NCBI GenBank assembly: GCA_000697665.1
Contig: KL197723.1
Location: forward strand, 4,213 to 68,212
Direction of reading: 5' to 3'
Origin: Jaapia argillacea MUCL 33604
Taxonomy: Eukaryota; Basidiomycota; Agaricomycetes; Jaapiales; Jaapiaceae
Length of the DNA stretch: 64,000 bases
Position 1 is the first letter of the stretch, and each line of letters starts with the position of its first letter. Made by a program: the position numbers and the translations under genes. The notes under the pieces were generated by a model. That model did not search any database. It was not told the DNA's origin and saw only the letters and a list, made by a program, of their open reading frames with translations. Positions 1-11,689 of this stretch are shown one piece after another.

Positions 1-1370
1 GGGTTTTGTTGTGGGTTATAGTTACAAGTTACATGAGACTCAGGTGGGCGACTAAAGGGGTTTGAGGATGTCCAGTATTCATGTATATAAGGTGTGTGAA
101 CAGGGGACATGGTACGGCAATAGGAGGAAGAAAAGCGTATACGACTGTTGTCTGTTGGTCAAGCATAAGGAAAGGGAGGGTGAAGAGGTCCAACAGCGAG
201 CACTGCAACAAATCTTGACAAGATGGCAGAAAAACATATGTTCAGGCAAGGGACCATTGGGTCGCCTGACACCGTCCTACCCAAGTGAGACTGAGACAGT
301 TACAAGCGAAGACAACTCTCAAAGACTTACCTTCAGGACATGTTGGGGTTTTGACTCGTACACCTTCCTCATACAATTTGATAAGATCATCAACAATAAT
401 TTTGAGATAGTTCTGAAGCTGCTCTGTCATCGGCTCAGATGGCCCAGGGAGGACAATTGGCATGAGAAGATTCTTCGTTTGATACCTGATTGTGGGTCAA
501 GACAATACAATTGGAACCATGGGAGAAGGCCGTTACCTGAGCTCAGGTCGGAGGTTTGAGATGCAAAACAACATGACACCTGTGGAGTGACTGCTTGCAA
601 ATGCCGAATTATTAACATTAAACCTATGGTAAGAGTCAACTGGAGTCAAAAGTGATTAATTGATAACGAAACACAAACCAGTCAAGGCTAAACGTAACCA
701 CAAGCCTTATTTCATTCTCTTCTTCAAGGGATGCTTTGTCAAAGAAAAGACTGCCATTATGGGATTTCACCTCACAAGGGACAGTGCCATCCATCGGACT
801 TGTGTACTGACCAGGCTCGTGAGGAGTCTGCTGCCACTCATCAACTGAAGATTCCATTTCACCCTCGGCAAAGAAGTCGGCAAGCAACGATGATAGAGGT
901 GCAATCGGAACAGCAAACTTCAGAGGGGGTGGCGGAGGGCGTCGGCCAGACAACTTTTGGAAGATATTGGTACCTTTTGATGTGAAGAGAGGCAAATCAC
1001 AGTTGGGACAGTGGGAGCTGGAGGGGATTGTTGGTTGGAATATACGGTGACAGCTGGGGCAGCCAGGATGCACCGTGAACTGATCCTGAAGTTCGAAAGT
1101 CTTGATTACGGAATGTAACGAGATGGGCATGGAGTCATCCAGCAAAATCAAACCAAGCCCAATAAAGATGGAGCAAAGTGTGAAAAGTATGAGAGCACAG
1201 GCACGGAAGGTGACATGGTGTTTGGTGTGGAGGAAGGCTACAAGCAGGAGTGCCACACGGACGAACCAACTATCGTGGCTGCTTTGATAAGAATCCTCGA
1301 CTCTTGATCTGTCGGGGAGAGGTGGGATATCCGATGCAGCAGGGAGATCATCAGCATGGTCCTGCCTAGG
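1..1370 (-). pseudogene. tnp2/Plavaka-type transposase, middle part (5' part continues at 10343-11288)
   Basis: This minus-strand coding segment has the hallmarks of the CACTA-related tnp2/Plavaka transposases common in Agaricomycetes: a hydrophobic stretch beginning VALLLVAFLHTKHHVTF, a Cys pair CPSC followed by CPNC (about bases 960-1060, likely zinc binding), then MESSVDEWQQTPHEPGQY and VTFSLDWFVF. After a probable intron the family block PSEPMTEQLQNYLKIIVDDL (about 350-440) follows, and the gene runs off the left edge. The frame at its 5' end continues, without a shift, into the segment at 10343, so one transposase gene was split by the LTR element. Family members cut and paste the DNA transposon. 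The part below base 250 is hard to read as transposase, so this copy may be decayed as well as interrupted. Family assignment is by recalled similarity. Confidence 0.75.
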
Positions 1371-1375
1371 CTGAG
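1371..1375. repeat. 5-bp target-site duplication, left copy
   Basis: CTGAG directly precedes the 5' LTR; CTGGG directly follows the 3' LTR at 10338-10342. Four of five bases agree, as expected for the 5-bp duplication of a Ty3/gypsy integration followed by one substitution. Confidence 0.7.
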
Positions 1376-1845
1376 TGTTACGACTTTGTATACCCGTTTC
1401 ATTTTTCGTTACCTTATCTTATCTTGGACATCTTATCTCGTCTTATCACACCTTGTCTTGGACTCGTTCTATTTATATCTTGTCATACTATTCTTAACTC
1501 AACTTCTCAGTCTATACCCCATTCGGCTGGTTACCAATTCCCTGGACGTTCCACTTCATTCTCTACCTTTCTCTCATGTTCTCTTGTATTCCTTGGACAA
1601 TATTCTTAGCGCCTTCAATACCATTCTACTATGTTCTCCCTTCCTAGCCCTAGTATATAAGGCACTCTTGCCCTCCTGTATTCCTTAAGCTTGTCCACTT
1701 GAACAATACAGCATCTTAGCCTGTACCCTTCAATTGGTTCGCTCTCGTTCGCCATCCTCTACAGCCTCAACCCGTCGTAGCCTGAGTATCCAGTAGGCGA
1801 AGTACCCAAAGGACTTACAAGCCTTACTCACTACCTTCACTAACA
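1376..1845 (+). repeat. 5' LTR
   Basis: 470 bp, starting TGTTACGACTTTG and ending ACTAACA, about 95 percent identical to the 3' LTR by eye. A TATA-like TATATAAGG lies near 1652, about two thirds along the LTR and a plausible promoter. Confidence 0.92.
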
Positions 1846-2943
1846 CTTGGACAAGCTTTCACACCCTACTCACCCTACGACACTGACACAGTCAGAATCT
1901 GCGACCCCCCCACCCTGGAATCATATCGCGTTGTCATAACCAACGAACCCCGCCCCAGTATCGTAGACACCATTGACATCCGACCCCTATTTCTAGTACA
2001 ACGATCCGACAATAAACAGTTTGTATTCATCAAACGACAAGCCATACACACCCTTTACCCCATTGGTAGGCCACAACTAGAAACCCCTGTGGCATTATCC
2101 CCTGTCGCTACCCAATACTACACACCATCCCCCAAGAAACGACGAGTCAGGAAACACTCCAAACTCACATGTATCTTAACCATACTTCAGGCCGTCAGCG
2201 GATCACAAAGCTGGCAGAAGTCAGGATCCATATCAACGCCTTCCTAAGCGCGTTCCTACTCATCACCCAAGAACTCGATCAACTATACCACCAACTCAAC
2301 GTCGTTTCCAACGACCTGGTTGCCCTCCGCGCACGAATCAACAACATCATTGAGAGAATACACCGACAAGCGGAAGAAGTAGAACTACTCCACTGACAAC
2401 ACATTGAATTAGTCCCCCCACCCTCGCACACCCGTCAAGATTGATCCCCCCATGATCTCCATCTATCAACAACACCCGCTCCCCGCTGATACCCACGCAC
2501 CTACATTTCAAGAACTCAACAGATACAAAGATCACATCAAAGACCAAATCAACTACGACAAGTTGAACAGACTATTCTACTTCAACCGAAACCCCTTCGT
2601 CATCAGAAGTGGCCAGGGATTCACCCAATTTGGAAAACCATTCCAATTCCCTTTCAACCCAGACCTCCCCAACTTCTGGGAGTACGTTCAGCTTCACCCA
2701 GAAGTTCTATCCCAGAACCCTACCACCCCTGAGGCTGTTAGATCCCCACCTCCAACCAGCCTGGTATCACCCCCAATCACCTCCCCCACCCTGCTTATCG
2801 CATCATCATCCACTCAACCCCTGTGGTCTAACCCCTATCAAAGAGTCTCCAGAGGAGGAACCCCTCGACCCAAACCACCATCATGACAACCTAGCAGACA
2901 GTCAGTTGGTAGCAATCGAGGACTACAAGAATTATGAGAAGCT
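1846..2943 (+). other. coding-like leader of the LTR element, upstream of gag
   Basis: Between the 5' LTR and gag lie about 1.1 kb that read like protein-coding sequence, including open stretches at 2169-2396 and 2452-2886. The first carries a leucine-rich, probably helical segment (LSAFLLITQELDQLYHQL); the second reads as a globular then proline-rich protein. I do not recognise a domain. It may be the N-terminal part of an enlarged gag or a separate accessory protein. Treated as a fossil part of the element. Confidence 0.5.
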
Positions 2944-4100
2944 GTGTCTAGGACTGCTTCTAGAACATCTTACCAAGCCCCAGAAGCGTCAGACGACGAC
3001 CACTCAACCACTGAGGAAGAAACAGAAACTCGACCCGTCGACGCCCCCATCACCGAAGAACCCGAAGATTCACACCCCCCAGCACAGAACCCTCCTACCG
3101 AGCAAACCTATTCTGAAGAAACCACCCCCATCCGCAACGCACCTCCCCTCGACCCACCTAATCACCCTGTACCCGCTCCAAATCCCCAACCCCAGATCCC
3201 ATTTGTTCCGCTGCCACCTCCACCACCCCCACCACCCCCACCTGGACCCCCTACCACCAACATCATGTCCAGCGCTACCAACAAAGGACCTAAACTCACC
3301 CCACCCTCAGTCTTCACTGGCGATTGCCGACGGACTGATAAATTCATTCAAGAAGTTAAACTTAACATCGGAGCCAACCCAGACAACTTCAAAAACGAAT
3401 GGGCCAAAATTGCATATACCCTTTCCTTCATGAAAGAAGGCACCACCAGGTCCTGGGCAATGAAATACATTGAGGACTACGAGAAACCCACTGGCCCCTA
3501 TACCAAAGCAGACGGAACCAAGGACTCATGGGACGAATTTATTGCACGCATCAAGGACGTGTTTAAGGAACTAGACAAGGGAGGAACTGCAAGGATGCAA
3601 ATTCAGAACTTACAACAAGGAAGATCCTCCGTCGACGACTATGTCGCCAAATTCGAGGACCTGGCCCACTACACCGAGTTTAACAATGCTGCCCTACTCG
3701 AGTACTTCAAAAAAGGACTCAATTGGGATATCCTACAGGCCATCATCCATCTTCCCACCCCGCCATCGAACTATGCCAACTTTAAAGCCGCTGCCATTCA
3801 AGAAGACCTCCTCCAACAACAAGCTGCAGCCAAGAAATCCTGGAGATTCCAATCGGCCAAACCTATATACCCAGACGACCCCACCCCTCACTATCAATGC
3901 CCCTACCAATCGGAAGGCGTTCCCATGGACATCGATGCCACCCGCTTCGGGAGGAATCGACGTACCAGGCAATTCAGACGACTGGACGATCAGGAATGAA
4001 AGAAGTTAAGGGACACTAATGCATGCTTCTACTGCAGGAAACCCAGACACTTCTCCCGCGATTGCCCAGATAAACGAAAGAAACCCTTCAAAAGGCACTT
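2944..4100 (+). other. gag region of the LTR element
   Basis: An acidic and proline-rich N-terminus (a run of prolines near 3210-3250) is followed by a typical retrotransposon Gag core (about 3290-3800) with the segment WDEFIARIKDVFKELD and the helix LQQGRSSVDDYVAKFEDLA. A CCHC knuckle, CFYCRKPRHFSRDCP, lies at about 4026-4070. Gag forms the virus-like particle and binds the element RNA. Part of a fossil element. Confidence 0.85.
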
Positions 4101-4202
4101 CCAAGCAAGAGTCGTCGAAGTAGGAGAAGAAAAGGAAGAAGAACCAAGGGACGTAGGAAAAGAGATCAGGAATCTCTTACAGGATACAGCAGAGGATAAC
4201 AG

Positions 4203-7200
4203 ATGGGAAGTGGTACAGACAGTGAGAGAAGAGTTTGCCAAATTGGGTTTTTAAACCACCTTCCGCCTGTGGCGAACGAGAAGGTTAAACGAGATTCCTT
4301 TAATCAATACCAAGTCTTGGATACCCCTGAATTATTATCTATTTCCACTCTAAAAAATTCGGGAACCCCATCCCTACGTATCCAGATCAAACTTATTGGA
4401 AGGAATCGAACTGCCACCACCGAGGCCCTAATCGACAGCAGAGCCACCAGAAATTTAATCAGCTCTGAGTATGCTGTCAAAAAACAAATGAACCTTCAGA
4501 AATTACCAACCCGAATCCCAGTTCACAACGTCAACAATTCTGAAAATGCGAATGGAGAAATTCGCTACTACGTTGAACTGGGAGTCCAAATCCATGGACA
4601 AGAAGAAGGAACCCACACGGAAAACAACCAATTCTATGTAACCAATATAGGAAAGGAAAACGTCATCCTCGGAAGCGATTGGTTACTAGAACACAACCCT
4701 GAAATAGATTGGCAAACCTACATGATTAACCTCAGCCGATGCCCTGACACATGCCAGGTCCAAGAAGGACCTGTAGTCGCACAAACCAAACCAGTCCCAA
4801 AGGCTCAAAACTGCAAGACAGAACCTATTGAAATCAAGGAAAACAAAACCAAAAAACATAGACCACGAAAAATAGAAGCACTCCCATCCGAATTATGGAC
4901 CACAGATGAAACCACAAACCCAGATCAGGAAATACGACCATGGACTTACCAAGGAATCAAGGTACACCGAGCCCTGATGGGAGACCCATTACCTGAAGAC
5001 GACGAAGACCCTGAAGAAGACGAACACCCTGCTATCATCGCAGCAAGGGCCCACAGAAACAAATCCATCGAACTAGCGGAAAAAGCCGCCCAAGGTCAAA
5101 AAGAAAAAACCCTGGAGGAAATGATACCTAGGGAATATTGGAGATATAAGAAAGTATTCGAAAAGAAAGCATTGGAACGCTTTCCAATAAAACAACCATG
5201 GGATCATGCAATAGAGCTGAAGGAAGGATGGAAACCCATCAATTACAAAACCTACCCCCTATCGCCAGCCGAACAAAAGGAACTCGACACCTTTCTCGAA
5301 GAACAATTGGAAAAGAAGTACATCAGGCCATCGAAATCCCAACTATCCTCGCCCTTCTTCTTCATAAAAAAGAAGGATGGGAAACTCCGGCCAACACAAG
5401 ACTACCAATACCTAAACTCGATGACCATAAAAAATACCTACCCAATACCCCTGATCACCGAACTCATCGACAAATTGAAAGGAGCCAAGATCTATTTGAA
5501 ACTGGATCTACGATGGGGATATAACAACATCCAAATCAAAGAAGGAGACGAATGGAAGGCAGCCTTCAAAACCAACCGCGGACTATACGAACCATGAGTA
5601 ATGTTCTTCAGACTGACCAACTCACCAGCGATCTTCCAAACGATGATGAACGAACTATTCAAGGAATTAATTGACGAAGGACACATCATAGTATACCTTG
5701 ACGACATCCTGGTCTTCACGCAAGACATAACGGAACACCGTAAAATACTCCATCGAGTAATGAGGATCCTGGAGGATAACGACCTGTTCCTAAAACCAGA
5801 AAAATGCACATTCAAAGTCCCCAAAATTGAGTACCTCAGATTAATGGTCTTGCATAATCTGGTAGAAATGGACCCAATCAAAGTCGCTGGAATTATGGAG
5901 TGGCCGGAACCCAAGAAAGTCAAAGAAGTTCAATCCTTCTTGGGATTCTGCAATTTCTACCGACAATTCATCTGCAACTTCTCGAAGATCGCCAAACCCA
6001 TGTTCGAACTAACCAAAAAGGAACACGAATGGGAATGGACCATCGGATGCCAGGAAGCCTTCGACAAACTAAAAATGTCTTTCATGTCATCCCCAACGCT
6101 AGTAACCCCAGACACAACCAAACCATTCCAAATCGAATGCAACGCATCCAATTACGCCACGGGCGCCGTGCTGACACAATTGGAAGATGATGGGAAATGG
6201 CATCCTGTTGCATACCTGTCAAAATCCCTGTCGGATGCAGAACGTAATTACGACATCTACAACAAGGAACTGCTCGCAATCATACGCTCCTTGGAAGCAT
6301 GGAGACACTACCTAGAGGGATGTACCCACCAGATTAAAATTTACATGGACCACAAGAATTTGGAATACTTTCAAAACGCCCAGAAGCTGAGTCACCAGCA
6401 GGCATGCTGGGCCCAGTTCCTGACAAGATTTGATTTCGAATTGATACACAAACCAGGGAAGTCGAACAAATCCGACAGTCTTTCGAAACGACAAGACCAT
6501 AAGGAGGGGGTGGACACCGACAACCAGGATAGAATCCTGCTAGCCCCCCAACTTTTCGCCAAACAGATCAACATCACTGGAAGAGGAACCGCCTCAACAC
6601 ACTCCCCCATCATCGCACGACACATTCAACTAGCAATACAAAGCATAATAACGACAGACCCTGAAGGACAGGTACAAATAATGGGAGATTCGGACCTAAA
6701 AGAAGAAATCAAAAAGAGTAATGAGTTGGATGAATTGGTAGCAGCCACACTAAACTCCATTTGCACACAAGGACCATGGTCGCTTACCAAAGGACTAGAA
6801 GAATGGAACCTGGAAGACGGATTGATCCTCTACTGAGGAAAGAAAACACGGACCTACGACGAAAAGTCATAAAATTGTGCCACAATCCCACCCTAATGGG
6901 ACACCTGGGAAGATACAAAACCCTAGAGATTGTACAACGAGATTATTGGTGGCCTGGTATGTCAGTATTCGTCAAAAATTACGTCGAGGGATGCGCAACG
7001 TGCCAATCCATCAAACCAAACAACAATCCAATCCAAGAACCATTACACCCAACAGAAATCCCCACACGACCTTTCAAAATTGTAACACAGAATTTCATCA
7101 CAGGCATCCCGGAAGTGGATGGCTTCGACGCCATCCACATCCTCACCAATCACTTCACCAAAACAGTAATATTCACACCTTGCAATAAAGCCATAGACAC

Positions 7201-8394
7201 CAATGGAACAGTGGAGATTCTTATCAAGGGCGCCTTCAGACGATATGGATTACCAGACAAAATGATATCGGATCAAGGACCCCAGTTCACATCCCAAGTA
7301 CTCTGCGCCATATTCAACTGACTCAACATCAGATCTGCACTAAGCACAGGATATCACCCAGAAACCGATGGAGCCACCAAAAGGGTAAATCAAGAACTAG
7401 AAATATTCCTCCAAGCATACTGCAACCATGCCCAGAATAACTGGCCATCACTTCTGTACGCCGCAGAACTATCCCACAACACACGTATACACTCGGCAAC
7501 CAAGAAGACACCATTCGAACTTATGCATGGGTATCAAGCTAAGGTCAAACCGTCGTTCAGACCCATGCCCAACATCCCAGCAGCCGAACAATGATTAGAA
7601 GAACTCAAAAAATCGAGAGAAGAAGCAGAAGCATGCCTCAAACTAGCGGCTGAAGCCATGAAAAACCAACACGACAAATACGGAACAAAAGGACCTGACT
7701 TTGACGTTGGGGACCTAGTTTGGTTAGAAGGAAAAAATGTCAAGACTGAATATCCCAGCGCTAAACTCTCCCTAAAAGACACGGTCCCTTCAAGATAGAA
7801 ACAGTTGTTGGGTCAGAAACTTATCAACTCAAACTACCCAAGATATGGAGAATCCACCTGGTATTCCACGTGGGACTACTAACCCCATACAAAGAAACCA
7901 CCGAACACAGCTTAAACTACCCATGACCCATACCTGACTTGATTGCTGGAGAAGAAGAATTCGAAGTAGAAGAAGTCATCAAATCGAAATATGCAGGAAG
8001 AGGGAAAAAGGCCATTAAATACCTAGTACGGTGGAAAGGATATCTGGACTTGGAAAACATGTGGGAAGACATGAAGAACCTCCGTAATTCGCCAGAACTA
8101 GTGGAAGCATTCCATCAGAAACACCCCAAGTCTCCCAGACCCGTCAAACTGGCCCTCGCGCTACTCAAAATATCAGAAGAGGAATGGACCCGACTTTGGA
8201 TAGATGTCACCGCCAGACGTGCAGCCATGGAAAGCCTCCCGAATCTTCCAGAATACATGGCAAAAAACCCCGATCCTACACATATAAAAGCCCATCTCGC
8301 AAAACTACAGAAGTTCATTCCTCAGCGAATACTCCAGCAGCCTAAACAGCATCTCTCACCTAACAAACACCCCCAGTACTCCCCACATCATTGA
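4203..8394 (+). other. pol region of the LTR element (PR-RT-RH-IN-chromodomain)
   Basis: Recognisable parts in order: retropepsin-like protease around 4420-4700; reverse transcriptase around 5200-5850 with the YLDDILVF active-site box near 5692; RNase H around 6120-6480; integrase from about 6870 with an HHCC zinc region ending CATC and a catalytic core with ISDQGPQFTS near 7270; and a chromodomain around 7955-8120 with YLVRWKGY. The chromodomain is characteristic of chromoviruses and is thought to steer integration to marked chromatin. The region as a whole is broken at about half a dozen places and is a fossil. Confidence 0.92.
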
Positions 8395-8395
8395 A

Positions 8396-9760
8396 ATGAT
8401 CACTGCTGCCATCCTCCACACCCTCGCCGTCATCATCACCCCCAGCATCCACCTTCCATCCCCCCCAGCCTTCTACGTCACCACCGACAACAAAGTGATA
8501 ATGCACGAACACATTAAGTACTGCGAGCGGTGGCTCGTAGCTAACATACTTGCCCAGGCCAAACTGGTCAACACTGAGAACTGGATTCTCGAGTGGAAAC
8601 GTGACCAGTCAGAGGAAATATGCGTGCGCATGGGCCGCCCCCGCGCTCTCGACTTCTTCAAGCTAGATAACCCAGTCCAAAAACGGATCCGTCCCATGCT
8701 CCCCATCCCCATTGTCACCATCAACCAACCCCCTGTCATTTCCCCCCTCGACTACACTGAGGCCAACCTGTACAGTCTGGGCCCCATCGTCCCGCGCCTC
8801 TGTTCCAATGGAATGATCTACGAGGTCCAGGACACGTTCGGCCCAGCCCCTTGCCTAGAGGATGTGCCACCTCGCAGTCCCTCTTATCACCCCGAAACCC
8901 CAACCCACTCCCCCCATCTCTCTGACTACCACCCACTCGAAGATATGGAAATTGACGAGTGGAACGGCCACGCCGACTATGCATCACCCCCACTAGTCCC
9001 CATCAATGCGTCGTCCTCTGACGACTCCCTCCCCTCATTACATCCCTTATCCTCCACCATGTCGTCCAAGCTAGTCAACAACGCCCCACCACCTCCATCC
9101 CTGTTGTCTATGGGTGAATGCCCCTCCAATTGTATTCACTATTCCATGCTGAGCCTAACCAGCAAATGGAAACCTGAAGGAGGGGAGCACGAATGGCCCC
9201 TAGCCAGCCTGGCTGACTCAGAGGAAGTCTGGCCCAACCCCGTCAACGCCATCGAACAATGGGGATCCAACTCCAGGACCTCTTTCCCATCCCCTTCACC
9301 CACCAACCTCTGGACCAACTGCCCCCCCTGTTATATCACCACCGACAACTCGCACTACCATCAAAAAACCAAATGCTGGAATTGTCACAAACGAGGGCAC
9401 CTCGCATGCTCATGCCCCGCCGACCGCCAGCCTTGTAAGAAGCGATCCATTTTCCGTCGCCCCCCTCCCACTTATGATATTTCCAGCCCTCTACTCCAGA
9501 CCCCTCGGCAAGTACTCATGGTTTCACCCCTACAACGGCCGACCCCGATCGTGGAGCGAGCTGTTAACGAGGAACTCCGACACCGCGCCTACGTCGAGGA
9601 GAACATACGGAAGTGCAAACTCGAACTGGACAGTGCTCAGTGGGCCTGGATCCATTGGTTGGAACAAGGAAAATGTCTCACCATCACTGCAGATCCTACA
9701 TCCTCGCCTCTCACACCACTTTACCCTGACGCCACTGCGTGGCAGCAATTTCTAGACTGA
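8396..9760 (+). CDS. extra 454-residue ORF of the LTR element, downstream of integrase
   Basis: A single open frame of 454 codons starts just after the integrase/chromodomain frame ends and stops about 80 bases before the polypurine tract. The first third contains a Trp-rich globular segment (ENWILEWKRDQSEEICVRMG), the middle is rich in Pro and Ser and probably disordered, and residues about 325-345 hold a CCHC zinc knuckle, CWNCHKRGHLACSC. A charged, helical C-terminus follows. Position resembles the env-like third ORF of some gypsy elements, but I see no signal peptide or membrane segment; the knuckle instead suggests nucleic-acid binding, perhaps a second gag-like or accessory protein. It looks whole within an otherwise broken element. 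I do not recognise a family. Confidence 0.7.
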   Translation: MITAAILHTLAVIITPSIHLPSPPAFYVTTDNKVIMHEHIKYCERWLVANILAQAKLVNTENWILEWKRDQSEEICVRMGRPRALDFFKLDNPVQKRIRPMLPIPIVTINQPPVISPLDYTEANLYSLGPIVPRLCSNGMIYEVQDTFGPAPCLEDVPPRSPSYHPETPTHSPHLSDYHPLEDMEIDEWNGHADYASPPLVPINASSSDDSLPSLHPLSSTMSSKLVNNAPPPPSLLSMGECPSNCIHYSMLSLTSKWKPEGGEHEWPLASLADSEEVWPNPVNAIEQWGSNSRTSFPSPSPTNLWTNCPPCYITTDNSHYHQKTKCWNCHKRGHLACSCPADRQPCKKRSIFRRPPPTYDISSPLLQTPRQVLMVSPLQRPTPIVERAVNEELRHRAYVEENIRKCKLELDSAQWAWIHWLEQGKCLTITADPTSSPLTPLYPDATAWQQFLD

Positions 9761-9837
9761 CAAATCTTTGAAACGAACTGGAGTCACGGTAGGGTTGGAT
9801 GGGGATCGGATGAAGGTTTGGGACAAACCTCGGCTTA

Positions 9838-9850
9838 GAAAAGGGGGTGG
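9838..9850 (+). other. polypurine tract of the LTR element
   Basis: GAAAAGGGGGTGG abuts the 3' LTR. Its place and purine content fit the primer site for plus-strand synthesis in LTR retrotransposons. Confidence 0.7.
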
Positions 9851-10337
9851 TGTCACGACTTTGTATACCCGTTTCATTTTTCGTTACCTTATCTTATCTT
9901 GGACATCTTATCTCGTCTTATCGTGCCTTCTCTTGGACTCGTTCTATTTATATCTCGTTGTACTATTCTTAACTCAACTTCTCAGTCTATACCCCATTCG
10001 GCTGGTTACCGATTCCCTGGACGTTCCACTTCATTCTCTACCTTTCTCTCATGTTCTCTTGTATTCCCTGGATGATATTCTTAGTGCCTTTGATACCATT
10101 CTACTACGTTCTCCCTTCCTAGCCCTAGTATATAAGGCACTCTCGCCCTCCTGTATTCCTTAAGCTTGTCCACTTGAACAATACAGCATCTTAGCCTGTA
10201 CCCTTCAATTGGTTCACTCTCGTTCGCCATCCTCTACAGCCTCAACCTGTCGTAGCCTGAGTATCCGGTAGGCGAAGTACCCAAAGGACTTACAAGCCTT
10301 ACTCGCTACCTTCGCTAATGCTAAGGCGCTCGTAACA
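9851..10337 (+). repeat. 3' LTR
   Basis: 487 bp, starting TGTCACGACTTTG and ending GCTCGTAACA, flanked on the right by CTGGG, the second target-site copy. Differences from the 5' LTR are almost all CG against TG or CA. Confidence 0.92.
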
Positions 10338-10342
10338 CTGGG

Positions 10343-11288
10343 ATGCTTCACCCACTTCATCCTCATCCTCCAGTTGACTCTCAGCCAAGGCTTCCTCGTC
10401 AAGCTGCTGCTGAAGCTTATTGCCCTCTTCTGGATCATCATACAAGCCAAGATTGCGCTCAGCGAGCTGGCTTCGCTCAAGTTCGACGAGAGGGATGACC
10501 TCCATTCTGATTCGCTCCTTACGGACGCGAAGTGTTTGTCGAACAGGTGGTTGAGAAGGTGGTAGAGGTGACAAACACGAAGGGACCTCCGGAGTGGATG
10601 AAACAGGAATTCAGGGTGGAGGACTGGCGGGCTCAGTATGTGCCAGTTCGTCGAGTCCTCCAGAACGATCCTCTTGGTATTGAACTGGTAGATTACAACT
10701 CAAATCTTGAGGAGTGTAGTCATCAAGGTACTGAACACCCACAAGTGGAAGCAGAGGACTGCCCTCCATGTCGATTAAATTACCCGACCCTGTCAAAGGA
10801 CAACCACCGCCAGTTAGGCTTGAAGGACCTGCAGAGCTTTGTGCCTATCGATGCTCATGAGCTTTAACCTCGAATTGAGCGGAAAGGGTGCTCACCAGCA
10901 GCACGCCATCGACATGGGATCCCTCCATCTCTTCCCAAGCATTGACCTCCATATCCATCTCATCTCGAACACCACGAACTACTGGCAGTTGGTCCTGAGA
11001 ATTTCTTGTGTGAAAAGTTGGCAGGATTAATGGTGCATTGTTGAAAGGAGCTTCAGGCTCGATATGATGACGATTCCGTGCTGGCAAGGATGGCGAATGT
11101 CGTCTCGTACTGGAGCCACAGTGAGGGATAAACCCGTGCCCTCGCTGTTGAAATGCTGCCGATTGTTGTCGATTGTCGTCAGCCCGCTCATGGAGTTGCT
11201 TCCGCCATCGTGGAACAAGTCGGCCTTCAGGACCGCACTGAAGACAGTCTGTGCAGTGACATCTGATTTGTGTCGTGTGGCTGGACAT
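10343..11288 (-). pseudogene. tnp2/Plavaka-type transposase, N-terminal part (split by LTR insertion)
   Basis: The likely start at 11288 (MSSHTTQIRCHCTDCLQCGP) gives the Cys-rich N-terminus seen in Plavaka/tnp2 transposases, probably a zinc-binding motif. An acidic linker follows; the segment near the insertion reads LAESQLEDEDEVGEASQ, and after the retrotransposon the same frame goes on as PRQDHADDLPAASDIPP. One or two introns are needed between about 10845 and 10574. The intact reading frame across the insertion site shows the host transposon was open at this point when it was hit. The terminal repeats of the DNA transposon were not found; its right end should lie between 11288 and about 11680, where lectin-block homology begins. 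Confidence 0.72.
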
Positions 11289-11680
11289 GCTGCTATTAGT
11301 GTTTGGCCTCGGATAGTCAAGGAAGGGGGGGACTATGAACAGTCGTCATGGCGGAAATTTTTGAGTCGTCAGATGGTCAAGAGCAAGGTGCAGATCCCAG
11401 GGTTCAGGGTTTCTTCAACTGTAAATTCTTGCAAGAGAATTCATGGTTAGATGAGGTCGATACAAGCTGTTGTGCACAACCTTCAACCAGGTCTCCTGGT
11501 TGAGGATGGTCGGAACTGGTCAAAAACATGACTGCCCTGGCAACTCAGACTCGAAGAGACATTGTAAGTCAGAGATTCTCACACTCAGAACGTTTGCGCT
11601 ACTCAAACACCTCAGAACAGGTGTAACTACTTTTGCAAGTCGCGACCAGTTGAACTGCATATATATGCAGCTTCAACGCA
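11289..11680. other. sequence between transposase start and lectin block
   Basis: No gene recognised. It presumably holds the 5' end of the Plavaka-type transposon. A perfect 16-bp palindrome, CTGCATATATATGCAG, lies at about 11657-11672. Confidence 0.4.
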
Positions 11681-11689
11681 GTGAATGTC

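Larger units (their letters stand above)
1376..10337 (+). mobile_element. Ty3/gypsy LTR retrotransposon (chromovirus), fossil
   Basis: An 8962-bp element with direct terminal repeats (1376-1845 and 9851-10337) whose outer ends are the inverted octamers TGTTACGA and TCGTAACA. Order inside: a coding-like leader, gag with a zinc knuckle, protease, reverse transcriptase, RNase H, integrase with a chromodomain, then an extra ORF and a purine-rich tract before the 3' LTR. The order protease-RT-RNase H-integrase and the C-terminal chromodomain place it with the chromoviruses of Ty3/gypsy. Gag and the extra ORF look open; pol carries roughly half a dozen breaks, so this is a dead copy. The LTRs differ at about 22 of 470 aligned sites, nearly all CpG-type transitions, which suggests a fairly recent insertion whose apparent age is inflated by cytosine deamination. 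It lies inside a tnp2/Plavaka transposase gene. Confidence 0.95.

Noticed and set aside
8396-9760. Envelope protein of an infectious retrovirus-like element
   Set aside because: The frame is in the right place but has no signal peptide, membrane segment or fusion region; it carries a zinc knuckle instead.
11657-11672. Perfect palindrome CTGCATATATATGCAG as a regulatory site or transposon end
   Set aside because: AT-rich palindromes of this size occur by chance and no matching partner or target duplication was found.
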